Shown: in pieces, positions 17,725 through 27,375 of the stretch
Layout of the letters: the number at the start of each line of letters is the position of its first letter
Position numbering within the stretch: position 1 is the first letter of the stretch
From: Lachnospiraceae bacterium
GTDB lineage: Bacteria; Bacillota; Clostridia; Lachnospirales; Lachnospiraceae
DNA: 64,000 nucleotides
Assembly (NCBI GenBank): GCA_022510615.1
Contig: JAFLTC010000001.1
Location: 59,877 to 123,876 of the forward strand
Reading direction: 5' to 3'
Position numbers and translations under genes: made by a program
The notes under the pieces: model-generated
The model's database searches: none
Told to the model about the DNA's origin: nothing
The model's input: only the letters and a program-made list of their open reading frames with translations

Positions 17725-20700
17725 TTAACACAGACACAGGATTTCTTTTTGCAGGGAAAAGGAATATAAAATACACTCCTTCACCCGGCATCCTGTCATC
17801 GTTTCCAATGCTTCCTTATATAGTTTCATCTGAGTCCGGTAACGGTCTGCCAGTTTTTTTTCTTCCCCCGGCTTCAGTGCATCGGTTTTGTAATCTACCA
17901 GTACGATGCCCTCCTCTTCCTCAAAGTAGCCGTCGATAATTCCCTGAACCAGTACCGTTTCCGTTTCATTTCTATCGGGAAATACCTCACATGCCGGTTT
18001 CCCAATAACAAAGGGCTGTTCCCTGTGAAGGTTTCCCTTCCCGGCAGCAAACTTCATTTTTCGTCCCAGCGAAGAGTCAAAAAAGGTCAGAAGCTTGTCC
18101 TCCTTTATCACATCCCGCTCCTCCTGCCGCAATCTGCCGGCGGCTATGAGTTGCGAAAGTTCTTTCGCAATTTCCTCTTTCGTTTCCGTCTTGGAAAAAT
18201 CAATGGAAGCCATAACCTGATGCCAGATCGTACCATAGGCAGCGCCTCTCTTTGCCGAATTTTCTTCCTCCTCCTTTTTCATAAAAGCGGGTACCGGCAT
18301 TTCCCCCTCCTCTTCCTCATGAGATAAAATGGTAAAATCTTCGGCTTCCAGCTCCTCCATGGATTTCATTTTTAAGTCCGATACGGAAACCTTTACCGGA
18401 AGCGGCTCTGTTTCTTCCTCGCTAAATTTCCCGGAAAAGTCCATTCCCTCTCGTACCATTTTATCATAAATTACAGATGTGTCAAAATTATAAAGCAGAT
18501 TCAGGTCAATTTCTTCCATTTCTAACTCTGCCATCGCTTCTTTTTCCAGTTCCTCCAGACTGACAGATATGACGTTAAAGTACGTACTTTCGGTTAATGC
18601 CGCCGGCAGAACCATATCCATCAGACTGGACAGATGACTTCTTCCCATATAATTCATTCCGGACGCTGATATTTCCTTTGCACAGCCAACCAAAACCAGT
18701 TTTTCTTTTGCTCTGGTCATTGCTACATACAACACACGCATATCTTCACCCAGATCTGCCAGATCATTTTGTCTTTGTAATACCTTGCGATAAATAGTGT
18801 CTTTTGCTGTTTTTGTTTCATTGTCAATAATTTTAGAAGAAATTCCCATTTTTGGAAAAATTGTCAAGAACGAACGGTTTGCGCTGCCAAGCTTTCTTCC
18901 CATTCCCGCCACAATCACAACGGGGAATTCCAATCCCTTACTTTTATGTATCGTCATAATACGGACAACATTTTCCTCCTCTCCGGCAATATTTACCTCA
19001 CCCATTTCTTCCTTTTGTTCCTGAATCCGGTTAATATAACGGACAAACTGATATAATCCATGGTATGTTGTCTTATCAAATTCTCTTGCCAACTCCATAA
19101 GACTGTCCATATTTGCCGTTCTCTGCACACCCTCCTTCATCATCCGAATTTTTTCATAAATCCCTGTTTCCTCATAGACATCCTGAATGAGTTCTGCCAC
19201 CGTGGCATAGGAAATCTTTTCCCTCAAACGATTTAATACATGTGAGAATTTTTCTATTTTTGCTTTGACTTCATCCTCGTCCTCATAGGCAAGCAGCGAT
19301 TCATATAACAGCCCCTGCCTGTTTTTTGCCCGTATTCTCGCCAGCTCATCTTCACTCATACCAAACATCGGACCACAAAGCACAGACGCTAACGGCATAT
19401 CCTGTCTTGGATTGTCCAATACCTTTAACATCGCCGTCATCAGCTGGATTTCCCTTGTCTCAAAAAAACCCTGGCTGTGCTCCATCACCGTCGGTATTCC
19501 CGCCTCTGTCAGAGCATCAAAGTAGCTTTGTCCCACATTTTTTACACTCCGTGTCAAAATCACGATATCCCGGTAGGTTACCGGGCGGTATCCCCCATCC
19601 TCCCACACATGCAGAGGATTCTCTCCTGTCAGCTCTCGTATTTTGGCAGCAATTAGTTTTCCCTCTAACTCTGCGTCCTCTTTTTCTAAAATCACATAGG
19701 TATCAATCTTCTCTCCTGCTCTTTCTTTTGTCGGTTCAAACTCCCTTCCCGGAAAGAGTGCTGCCTTTTTGTCATATTCCACACCACCTAAATCCTTGTG
19801 CATAATTGTTTCAAACACCCGGTTTGTTCCCTCTAATATCATTTCCCGGCTGCGAAAATTTTCATGTAAATCAACCCGACGGCAGGCTGCTCCCTCCTTA
19901 TCCTCATAGGTAAAAAGCTTTTCTCCGAAAAGCTCCGGGCAGGCATTTCGGAAACGGTAAATGCTCTGCTTAACATCCCCCACCATAAAAATATTGGGGG
20001 AATAGCCGGATAAACCGTCTCTCGATACGCTTTTTAACAGCGTGTCCTGTACCCGGTTACTGTCCTGATACTCATCAATCATAATTTCAGCAAACTGCCC
20101 GGCTAACTCCCGTGCCGCCTCAGAGCGGACATACTCATTCTTTTCTTCGTCCCGGACTAAAAGAATAGACAGGGCTAACTGCTCCAAATCATTAAAATCC
20201 ACGATACCCCGTTCTCTCTTTTTTTCCGTAAATTCCATGAGGAATCGTCTCGTTAAACGAAGCAGGGTTTTTAGTTTTCCTCCCATTGCCTGTAAATCCT
20301 GTATATGTTCCTCGATACGCTGGAAGAAATATCCGTCCCGCATTTCCTCCAAGGCTTCCTTACAACGTTTTCTTCCTTCCTGCACTGCCTGTTTCAGAGA
20401 ATCTTCCACCGTTTCATCCCGTTTTGATGTCATACGAGAAAATGTCATATCCGAAAAAATGCGATAAAAATCTTCATAAGTGACCGCCTGTTTCAACTGT
20501 TCGCAAATTTCTCCCAGTTCTTCTAATTGCTTTTCATAGTAATATGGTCCGGCAGGCTGCCGACAGATACCAAGAAGCTTCTCCTTTTCCTCCTCCATCC
20601 CCACTGCCAGACATTTACAGTCGGCAAGTAACACTCTGCAAAATTCGGAGCTTTCCCAGTCCTCCACTTTATCGACTGACAAAAAGTGTTCCATTCTCTC

Positions 20701-21279
20701 CAGCCATTCATAGGGAAAGGGCTCACTGACCGCCTTGTCATAGATTTCCTGTATCATATCCAGCATACGGGCATCCGAACGGTTAAACATATTCATTCCT
20801 GCCAGTTCTAGAAAATCCGGTGCCTGCTCTGTATATTCTTCCTCCAGAATTTCCTCCAGCGTTTCTGTCCGAAGCAAAGACAGCTCACTCTGGGTACCCT
20901 GACGGTACGCCGGATCCAAACCGATACGGTGAAAATAATTCTGTATGACGAAACCACAAAAACTATGTACCGTAGAAATATGCGCCGAAGAAACTAACCC
21001 CGCCTGTCTCTGCAAATGAAGGTTATCCGGTTCCTTCTCGATGGCTTCCTCAATTCTTTCCCGCAGCCGGTCCTTCATCTGAGCCGCTGCCGCCTTTGTA
21101 AAGGTTACAATGACAAACCGGTCAATATCTACCGGATCTTCCTTATCCATGATCCGTTCAAAAATGCGCTCCACTAAAACAGCTGTCTTTCCCGAACCGG
21201 CTGCCGCTGACACTAAAATATTACAGTCCCGCATTGCAATAATTTTTTTCTGGTCTTTCGTCCACTCAATCCTGCCCAT
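17725..21279 (-). CDS. addA: ATP-dependent helicase/nuclease subunit AddA
   Basis: 1184 residues. AddA pairs with AddB to resect double-strand breaks up to Chi sites for RecA. UvrD-like helicase: Walker A AAAGSGKTAVLVERI (about 25-40), Walker B DEYQDSNRVQD, motif IV-VI residues GMGRKLGS and VLYVAMTRAKEKLVL. C-terminal RecB-type nuclease with the VDYKTDAL motif (about 1135). The start at 21279 (MGRIEWTKDQ, after GGAGGTGCTGC) overlaps the addB stop by 14 nt, which suggests translational coupling. Confidence 0.97.
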   Translation of the reverse strand: MGRIEWTKDQKKIIAMRDCNILVSAAAGSGKTAVLVERIFERIMDKEDPVDIDRFVIVTFTKAAAAQMKDRLRERIEEAIEKEPDNLHLQRQAGLVSSAHISTVHSFCGFVIQNYFHRIGLDPAYRQGTQSELSLLRTETLEEILEEEYTEQAPDFLELAGMNMFNRSDARMLDMIQEIYDKAVSEPFPYEWLERMEHFLSVDKVEDWESSEFCRVLLADCKCLAVGMEEEKEKLLGICRQPAGPYYYEKQLEELGEICEQLKQAVTYEDFYRIFSDMTFSRMTSKRDETVEDSLKQAVQEGRKRCKEALEEMRDGYFFQRIEEHIQDLQAMGGKLKTLLRLTRRFLMEFTEKKRERGIVDFNDLEQLALSILLVRDEEKNEYVRSEAARELAGQFAEIMIDEYQDSNRVQDTLLKSVSRDGLSGYSPNIFMVGDVKQSIYRFRNACPELFGEKLFTYEDKEGAACRRVDLHENFRSREMILEGTNRVFETIMHKDLGGVEYDKKAALFPGREFEPTKERAGEKIDTYVILEKEDAELEGKLIAAKIRELTGENPLHVWEDGGYRPVTYRDIVILTRSVKNVGQSYFDALTEAGIPTVMEHSQGFFETREIQLMTAMLKVLDNPRQDMPLASVLCGPMFGMSEDELARIRAKNRQGLLYESLLAYEDEDEVKAKIEKFSHVLNRLREKISYATVAELIQDVYEETGIYEKIRMMKEGVQRTANMDSLMELAREFDKTTYHGLYQFVRYINRIQEQKEEMGEVNIAGEEENVVRIMTIHKSKGLEFPVVIVAGMGRKLGSANRSFLTIFPKMGISSKIIDNETKTAKDTIYRKVLQRQNDLADLGEDMRVLYVAMTRAKEKLVLVGCAKEISASGMNYMGRSHLSSLMDMVLPAALTESTYFNVISVSLEELEKEAMAELEMEEIDLNLLYNFDTSVIYDKMVREGMDFSGKFSEEETEPLPVKVSVSDLKMKSMEELEAEDFTILSHEEEEGEMPVPAFMKKEEEENSAKRGAAYGTIWHQVMASIDFSKTETKEEIAKELSQLIAAGRLRQEERDVIKEDKLLTFFDSSLGRKMKFAAGKGNLHREQPFVIGKPACEVFPDRNETETVLVQGIIDGYFEEEEGIVLVDYKTDALKPGEEKKLADRYRTQMKLYKEALETMTGCRVKECILYSFSLQKEILCLC

Positions 21280-24200
21280 GCAGCACCTCCCATACCTCCT
21301 CATCCTTCATCTCCGGGTACTCTTTCCGGCAGGAAGAAATTTCTTTTCTCTCCACCCCACAGACGGCATTCAGATTACAGTAGTCACAACCGCACTCCGA
21401 GCGGATACTGTATGGCTCCGTCCCAATCTCACCCTCGAAAATCCGCTCTCCAAATTCCTGCATTTTCTTTCTCGTATGACTCATCAAGGTCTCAAACTGT
21501 CCGGTAGACATGACATGGGAGCTAACGGAAAACTCCCCATCCTTTTTTACCGATACCGGTATGACATGGGATTTGCTTCCCGGCTTTTTCTCACCGTTCT
21601 CTGCCACACCGCCATCTATTTTTTCCAAAATATCTGCCGCTTCATTGACGTAACCGTCACATTTCAAAGCATCGAAAACCCTCTCGTTTCTTTTTTCCTC
21701 GGATTCATCCTGCCAGACAAGTTCCGGCTCCTTCATCGGGTAATATAGCATCGCCGCCGGCACGGTCTTTTTCTCAGGCTCTGCTTTTTCCAAAAGTTCC
21801 ATGGCCGCCGCCATATAGGTAATCAGTTGAAGCCTCAGACCATAATACACCTTATCCAGGGACAGACCATAATTACCGCTTTTATAGTCGATAATTTTCA
21901 CAAGTCGCTCACCGTCCCGTTCACAGGTATCGACCCGATCGATCTGCCCGCCAAGCACTATGTCCTTTCCCTCTGCCAGAGAAATTCTGAGCGTTTCTAA
22001 ACCATCCTGTGAAGAAAATCGTTTCTCCGAATAGGTCTGGTAAAAGGCTCCCTCCTTCATCTGCTTCCAGATTCCCCACAGGGTATTTTCCATGACCCGC
22101 TTCATCCGGACAATCATAAATTCCACCCGTTTTGACTGGTGAAACATTTTCCCTTTATAACCCTCTATGGCATATTCAATACATCCTGCCGCCAATACTT
22201 TAACTTCTTCCTCCTCCAAATCCTGCCACTGTCTGCTCTGCTCCTCCAGTTCATGAGAAAAATGCTCCATGGCACGGTGAAAAACATTTCCGTAATCAAA
22301 GGCTGCCACCGAGTATTCCTCTCTCTCTCTAAGCCCGAGCCCGAATAACAGATAATGGGCATAGGGGCATCTGGCAAATTGCTCAAGACGGGTCACACTT
22401 CCATAGAGCCGGCTCCCATAGAGAAGTTCTGCCGCTTCCTTTGATAACTTCGTCTTCCTGCCGTCTTTTTCCCTCTCCTTCAGTAATCCAAAAAACCATT
22501 CCGGCTCCTGCTTCCGATAATACGAAGCCAACTCCCAAAACATTTTATCCTCCATGAAACTACCATCTGACAGATGGGATACGAGATAAGTTTTTCCACG
22601 GTCTGTTCCCAGAACTTTCTCTACGGATGTTTCCTTTTCTATTTCTTCTAATTTTAATTTCGGATAAAGGGACAGAAGTTTCTGCACCAGATATGCCGGA
22701 CGCCTGCTGCCTCCGTCCTCACCCATTTTTGAGTAGGTCAGTATCAGACGATCCGAAGCTTTTGTCATGGTCAGATAAAGGTAAAATTGTTCCGAGAATG
22801 ACTGTTCCGCAGCGAACGGCGCCAGTTCAATCCCCTGTTCACTGATTTTCTTTCTCTCATGTTCCGACAAAATCCCGGGACTCCCCTGACCTTTCGGTAT
22901 TTTGTCATCATTGACTCCCATAAAAAAGAGAACCTTAATATTTTTCAGCCTACTCCTTTCCACATCCGCCACCATGACCTGATGGGCTGCCGGGGGAACA
23001 AATCCTACCAGCCCCTCTGAAACTCCCGCCGACAAAAGTTCCTCATACTCTCGGAAGGTTACCGTCTCACTGCCTAAAAGCTCCACCATTTCCTCAAACA
23101 GATCCATCATCAGACGGTAAATACTTTTATACTCTCTCGCTAACAGTATATTTCCCTCTTCCTCAAAACGACCGCTTTTCTCCCTGAGCTTCTCATAGAG
23201 TCTGTTATCCAAAACAAGCTGATACAGGATACGGGTAAATTCCTCCACTGTCTTTTTCCCGCCTGCTAACGCCGACATGGCTGGCTCCACTGCCGACAAA
23301 AATTTTACCCGGTATTCATTAATCCGAACAAGATCCAGTGTTTCCACCGGATACTCCCACTCTCTCTGATAGGAGCGCAGTCCCCGTCTTCCTCTGGCAA
23401 TGACATAGTTTTCAAGGTAGTCCGTTTCCTCCATAGTGAGCGGAGATAATCCGTTCCTCAAAAAACGAAAGGTACTTTCATAATCCATGCCCCGCCGGAA
23501 CATTTCCATAAAAGACAAAATATATTCTGCCAGTGCGTTGGCTCCGATACTTTTTTTATAGTCCATAAAATACCGGATTCCCATCCGGTTCATTTCCCTC
23601 GCCAAAGGTTGTTCATAGGCGGCAATATCTCCGGTTACGACGGCAATATCCTCATAGGAATAGCCTTCCTTGTTTACGAGCCACCAGATTTTTCTTGCCA
23701 CCAGTGCCGCCTCCTCCGACTCCTTCCGGCAGACACATAGAGAAATATCAGTAACATTCTTCTCCCATTTTTTATTTGTATAGGAAAAAATATTTTCCTC
23801 TAGAAAGCTCAATTCTTCACTACCCGCCACACGATAAGGTACTTTTTCTTCTCCCTTGCCGGTAATAACCGGTTCCTCCACAGATATCGGCACTTGTGCC
23901 GCCAGGGTAGAAAGCTTCGTTATCGTATCGTTACTCAGAGAAAAAACTGGTTTCCGTTTTCCTGTCCGGTCTGTCGTCACCGTCACAATCATTTTTTCAC
24001 AATGCCTCATCAACTCTGCCAGTAAATCATACTGGGTAGGCGTAAATCCGGTAAAACCATCCAGACAGATGGTGCTGTCTTTTAACCACTGGATGGATGC
24101 CACCACGCTGGTAAGCTGGGGAACCAGTTCCTCCGCCGTCATATAGGTATCGCCCAATTTTTCAAAAAAGGCCTGATAGATCAGCCGCAAATCCTGCAAT

Positions 24201-24664
24201 TTCCATGCCATTAGGCTTTCCCCGCCAAGTCCTTCCTCCATTTTGTCAAAGTCCTCTTCCTTCACTGCGTACTGCATTAACTCACAAAGAAATGACTTGC
24301 ACTCATCCAAGAAGCCCGGTTTATCATAGCCCTTTTTAAAATATTTCAGCTTTCCCCTCTGCTCTGCAAATACTTTCCGCAGAAGCATCATTTTCCCCAT
24401 ATCTTCCAACACTGTCTTTTGCAATGCCGGAATCTCTTCAAAGACACGGTAGGCAAGCCGGTGAAAACTCAATACATCAATATGTAAAATTCCCTTTCCG
24501 CCGCTTTGCTCCACCAGCGTTTTTTGGGTTTCCAGCGTAAACTGGTCCGGCACAAGGACAATAAATTTTTTATCTTTTTGTTCTGCGGCCTCCCGGCTTA
24601 TCATACGATACAAGTAGGTGCTTTTTCCGCTGCCGGCACCCCCGAGAATAAATTGTAACGACAT
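21266..24664 (-). CDS. addB: ATP-dependent helicase/nuclease subunit AddB
   Basis: 1132 residues, starting MSLQFILGG at 24664 with TTGGAGGAAAGC upstream. Partner of AddA. N-terminal Walker A GGAGSGKSTYLYR; central degraded helicase domain of the Chi-recognising type; C-terminal nuclease with IIDYKSGNYG (about 870). The Fe-S cluster cysteines expected in AddB are present: FARCPYAHYL (about 787) and a C-terminal CDYCNLNAVC (C-x2-C-x5-C). First gene of the ten-gene minus-strand run. A 46-codon overlapping reading frame with its own Shine-Dalgarno precedes it (see findings). Confidence 0.97.
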   Translation of the reverse strand: MSLQFILGGAGSGKSTYLYRMISREAAEQKDKKFIVLVPDQFTLETQKTLVEQSGGKGILHIDVLSFHRLAYRVFEEIPALQKTVLEDMGKMMLLRKVFAEQRGKLKYFKKGYDKPGFLDECKSFLCELMQYAVKEEDFDKMEEGLGGESLMAWKLQDLRLIYQAFFEKLGDTYMTAEELVPQLTSVVASIQWLKDSTICLDGFTGFTPTQYDLLAELMRHCEKMIVTVTTDRTGKRKPVFSLSNDTITKLSTLAAQVPISVEEPVITGKGEEKVPYRVAGSEELSFLEENIFSYTNKKWEKNVTDISLCVCRKESEEAALVARKIWWLVNKEGYSYEDIAVVTGDIAAYEQPLAREMNRMGIRYFMDYKKSIGANALAEYILSFMEMFRRGMDYESTFRFLRNGLSPLTMEETDYLENYVIARGRRGLRSYQREWEYPVETLDLVRINEYRVKFLSAVEPAMSALAGGKKTVEEFTRILYQLVLDNRLYEKLREKSGRFEEEGNILLAREYKSIYRLMMDLFEEMVELLGSETVTFREYEELLSAGVSEGLVGFVPPAAHQVMVADVERSRLKNIKVLFFMGVNDDKIPKGQGSPGILSEHERKKISEQGIELAPFAAEQSFSEQFYLYLTMTKASDRLILTYSKMGEDGGSRRPAYLVQKLLSLYPKLKLEEIEKETSVEKVLGTDRGKTYLVSHLSDGSFMEDKMFWELASYYRKQEPEWFFGLLKEREKDGRKTKLSKEAAELLYGSRLYGSVTRLEQFARCPYAHYLLFGLGLREREEYSVAAFDYGNVFHRAMEHFSHELEEQSRQWQDLEEEEVKVLAAGCIEYAIEGYKGKMFHQSKRVEFMIVRMKRVMENTLWGIWKQMKEGAFYQTYSEKRFSSQDGLETLRISLAEGKDIVLGGQIDRVDTCERDGERLVKIIDYKSGNYGLSLDKVYYGLRLQLITYMAAAMELLEKAEPEKKTVPAAMLYYPMKEPELVWQDESEEKRNERVFDALKCDGYVNEAADILEKIDGGVAENGEKKPGSKSHVIPVSVKKDGEFSVSSHVMSTGQFETLMSHTRKKMQEFGERIFEGEIGTEPYSIRSECGCDYCNLNAVCGVERKEISSCRKEYPEMKDEEVWEVLHGQD

Positions 24665-24679
24665 AGCTTTCCTCCAACT

Positions 24680-24699
24680 GCACACGCTGTTTGGCGTAC
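24680..24699 (-). repeat. Hairpin-like element before the addB ribosome binding site (loose copy)
   Basis: On the minus strand GTACGC can pair (with G-U pairs) with GCGTGT, followed four nt later by TGGAGGA. The tail CGTGTGC-N3-4-TGGAGGA matches the two close copies at clpC and nadE, but the left half differs. Confidence 0.4.
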
Positions 24700-24781
24700 A
24701 CTTTATTCATATCCTGCCACCTCCCTGCATACAATATAGTAAGCATGGTAATACACTCCATATCTGAAGGAGGCTCACCTC

Positions 24782-25231
24782 ATGGCAAAGACCAAAATTG
24801 TTGTCATTCAAATGAAAGAACTGATATATACTGCGATTTTCGTAGGGCTTGGTATCCTGCTTATTCTGCTTCTTGTCTTTATGTTTTTTCCATCGAAAAA
24901 GGACTCTGGCAAAACAAGCGATGTCTCCGGCACCGCAGCATATATTCCAGGTGTTTATAATTCCCAGATTAAACTGGGCGATACTACCCTGAACCTGGAG
25001 GTAGTGGTAGATGCTGATCAGATTAAATCCGTTTCCTTTGTCAATCTGGAGGACTCGGTCAATACTATGTATCCTCTTGTGAAACCTTCACTGGAATCCA
25101 TCGAAAAGGAGCTGATTCAAGGCACCGCCATTGATGACGTTCCCCTTTCGGAAAAAAGCAAATACACGGAATCCCTCCTAATCGAAGGCGTAAAGACCGC
25201 ACTAAACAAGGCTCTTATAAATACGGTCTAA
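24782..25231 (+). CDS. Single-pass anchored protein, FMN-binding-like fold possible
   Basis: 149 residues: a short cytoplasmic N-terminus, one membrane helix (about 18-38, AIFVGLGILLILLLVFMFF), a Ser/Thr linker, and an extracellular domain (about 55-149) starting YIPGVYNSQIKLGDTTLNLEVVVD. This layout, including VDADQIKSVSFVNLEDS and a C-terminal helix, resembles small FMN-binding-domain proteins, but the S/T-G-A-T flavin attachment motif is absent. GGAGGCTCACCTC precedes the ATG. Its last 30 bp overlap the nadE 3' end on the opposite strand. Confidence 0.6.
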   Translation: MAKTKIVVIQMKELIYTAIFVGLGILLILLLVFMFFPSKKDSGKTSDVSGTAAYIPGVYNSQIKLGDTTLNLEVVVDADQIKSVSFVNLEDSVNTMYPLVKPSLESIEKELIQGTAIDDVPLSEKSKYTESLLIEGVKTALNKALINTV

Positions 25232-27145
25232 CTCTGCCTTCCACAGAGCATCGCTGGCATCGCTCGGCATACGCAAATCCCCTCGTGGAGAAACCGATAC
25301 TGTACCCACCTTCGGTCCATCCGGCAGGCAGGAACGCTTAAACTGCTGCCGGAAAAACCGGTGGCAGAAAGTATCCAGCCATTTGTAAATCGTCTGAGGG
25401 TCATAAACTCCCTCAAAAGTATAAACCGCCAATCGGAAAATTTTGGACGGTGTAAAGCCCCACCGGAGCATATAGTACAGAAAGAAATCGTGCAATTCAT
25501 AGGGTCCTACAATATCCTCTGTTTTCTGGGCAATTTCCCCATCCTTTGGCGGTAAAAGTTCAGGACTAACCGGCGTATCCAAAACGTCATATAACACCCT
25601 TTTCAGTGTTTCGTTTTGCTCGGTGTCTGCATAGTATTGTACCAGATACCGGACAAGGGTTTTCGGTACCGAGCAATTCACCCCGTACATGGACATATGG
25701 TCTCCGTTGTAGGTGGCCCAGCCAAGAGCAAGCTCTGACATATCGCCGGTTCCGATTACCAGTCCGCCGCACTGGTTGGCCGCATCCATTAAAATCTGGG
25801 TGCGCTCTCTTGCCTGCCCATTTTCATAGGTGACATCCTGAACATTCACATCATGCCCAATATCTTTAAAATGCTGTAAAACAGCATCCCGGATTGGAAT
25901 TTCACGAAGGGTTGTCCCCAGTCCTTCTGCCAGACGCACTGCATTTTCATAGGTTCTGTCTGTCGTTCCGAAGCATGGCATCGTAATGCTCACAATTCCC
26001 TTTTTATCTAACTTTAATTTATCAAAGGCACGCACCGTCACTAGCAGGGCCAATGTGGAATCCAGTCCTCCGGACAGACCGATTACCGCCTGTTTACATC
26101 CGGTATGGCGCAGCCGCTTTGCCAGTCCTGCCGCCTGAATATTCAATATTTCATCACAGCGCTCTTCTCTGTGCCTTTTATCGGAAGGCACGAAAGGCGT
26201 ATTTGGAAATTTTCTGGTAAGAGAAGTCTCTTCCACCTCTCCCGTGTCAAAGTTCAGAGCGACATAACCAATCGCTTTCTCTCCGCTGTCACTTGACAGA
26301 AAGGTTGTCATCCGGCGTCGTTCATAGTTCAGTCGCCGCACATCAATTTCCGTAATTAAATCCTTTCCCTCAAAAGGTTCACTCTCCTTTAATATTGCTC
26401 CGTTTTCCACAATCATATTGTGTCCGGCAAATACCATATCTGTCGTGGACTCACCCTCTCCGGCATCCGCATACAAATAGGCCGAAATGGTTCTTGCTGA
26501 CTGATTTTTTACTAATTCTCTCCGGTATGCCGCCTTTCCCGTCAGCTCATCGCTGGCAGAAGGATTGACAATGATCACGGCACCCTTTACGGCAAGGTTT
26601 CCTGAAGGAGGTGTCGGCATCCAGAGATCTTCACAAATTTCAATACCAAAACAAAATTCCGGCATATGCCGCTCCGAAAACAACAGCCGTGGACTGAGCA
26701 CTATGGCATCACCGGTAGGGAGGACAATATCTGCTGTCACGTCCTGCCCGGAAGAAAACTGCCTGGCCTCATAAAATTCACCGTAATTTGGAATGTGGGC
26801 TTTTGGCACCGCCCCAAGAATTTTCCCTTTATTGATTACCATGGCGGTATTGTAAAGACGGCCTTTATGCTCTAACGGCAGCCCTACCACAGAAACAAGA
26901 TTCAGATGGGCGGTTGCCTCCTTATATTTTTGTAAGGCTTCCATGGCTCCATCTAATAAGGTATCCTGTAAAAAGATATCGTTACAGGTGTACCCTGTTA
27001 TGGACAGCTCGGGAAATGCCAGTAATTTGACACCCTGTTTTGCCATGTCCTCTGCTTTTTTAATCATCTGCTCTGTGTTGTAAAGACAGTCTGCCACCTT
27101 TAAATCCGGGGTGGATACTGCTACCTTGATAAATCCGTCTTTCAT
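25202..27145 (-). CDS. nadE: Glutamine-dependent NAD+ synthetase
   Basis: 647 residues. Converts nicotinic acid adenine dinucleotide to NAD+ with ammonia from glutamine. N-terminal nitrilase-like glutaminase (about 1-280): the first catalytic Glu in FPELSITGYTC, Lys in VPKAHIPNYGEF, Cys in FGIEICEDLW. C-terminal synthetase (about 320-647) with the PP-loop SGGLDSTLAL, and GTGDMSELALGW. The start at 27145 follows ATGGAGGAAAAC; the in-frame ATG inside the hairpin element (27178) would add 11 residues. It ends inside the 3' end of the convergent gene. Confidence 0.97.
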   Translation of the reverse strand: MKDGFIKVAVSTPDLKVADCLYNTEQMIKKAEDMAKQGVKLLAFPELSITGYTCNDIFLQDTLLDGAMEALQKYKEATAHLNLVSVVGLPLEHKGRLYNTAMVINKGKILGAVPKAHIPNYGEFYEARQFSSGQDVTADIVLPTGDAIVLSPRLLFSERHMPEFCFGIEICEDLWMPTPPSGNLAVKGAVIIVNPSASDELTGKAAYRRELVKNQSARTISAYLYADAGEGESTTDMVFAGHNMIVENGAILKESEPFEGKDLITEIDVRRLNYERRRMTTFLSSDSGEKAIGYVALNFDTGEVEETSLTRKFPNTPFVPSDKRHREERCDEILNIQAAGLAKRLRHTGCKQAVIGLSGGLDSTLALLVTVRAFDKLKLDKKGIVSITMPCFGTTDRTYENAVRLAEGLGTTLREIPIRDAVLQHFKDIGHDVNVQDVTYENGQARERTQILMDAANQCGGLVIGTGDMSELALGWATYNGDHMSMYGVNCSVPKTLVRYLVQYYADTEQNETLKRVLYDVLDTPVSPELLPPKDGEIAQKTEDIVGPYELHDFFLYYMLRWGFTPSKIFRLAVYTFEGVYDPQTIYKWLDTFCHRFFRQQFKRSCLPDGPKVGTVSVSPRGDLRMPSDASDALWKAELDRIYKSLV

Positions 27146-27159
27146 GTTTTCCTCCATTC

Positions 27160-27178
27160 GCACACGTTTTTTGTGCAT
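27160..27178 (-). repeat. Hairpin element fused to the nadE ribosome binding site (copy 2)
   Basis: Identical over 19 nt to the element before clpC: ATGCACAAAAAACGTGTGC, then a short gap and TGGAGGA. GCACA/TGTGC can pair. Confidence 0.65.
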
Positions 27179-27308
27179 GCTATAAGCCGTGCACCTCGCA
27201 AACTGCGTTTGCTCGGTCGCGGGCTTCGCCCTATATCAAGGAAGAAACACCGCTCCCACTGTGCAAGCACAGGAAGCGGTGTTTCTTCCTTGATGCACGG
27301 CTCATAGC
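27179..27308. repeat. Multi-hairpin palindromic intergenic element
   Basis: A 130-bp unit enclosed by 15-nt inverted arms with one mismatch (27179-27193 and 27294-27308). Inside lie GCAAAC-TGC-GTTTGC, GGGC-TTC-GCCC, and a perfect 20-bp inverted repeat (27235-27254 with 27275-27294). The fold would be a cloverleaf-like, multibranched structure on either strand. No reading frame is convincing. It may be a REP/MITE-like element or a structured RNA; it lies between the 6S RNA terminator and nadE. Confidence 0.7.
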
Positions 27309-27322
27309 TTTCGCGCAAAGAA

Positions 27323-27343
27323 GGCAGCGATTCTATCGCTGCC
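27323..27343 (-). terminator. Terminator downstream of 6S RNA
   Basis: GGCAGCGAT-AGA-ATCGCTGCC on the minus strand is a perfect 9-bp hairpin followed by TTCTTTG, about 35 nt after the 6S RNA closing stem. Confidence 0.7.
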
Positions 27344-27375
27344 CCATAATCTTTTGTAATATCCCCAAAATGCCG

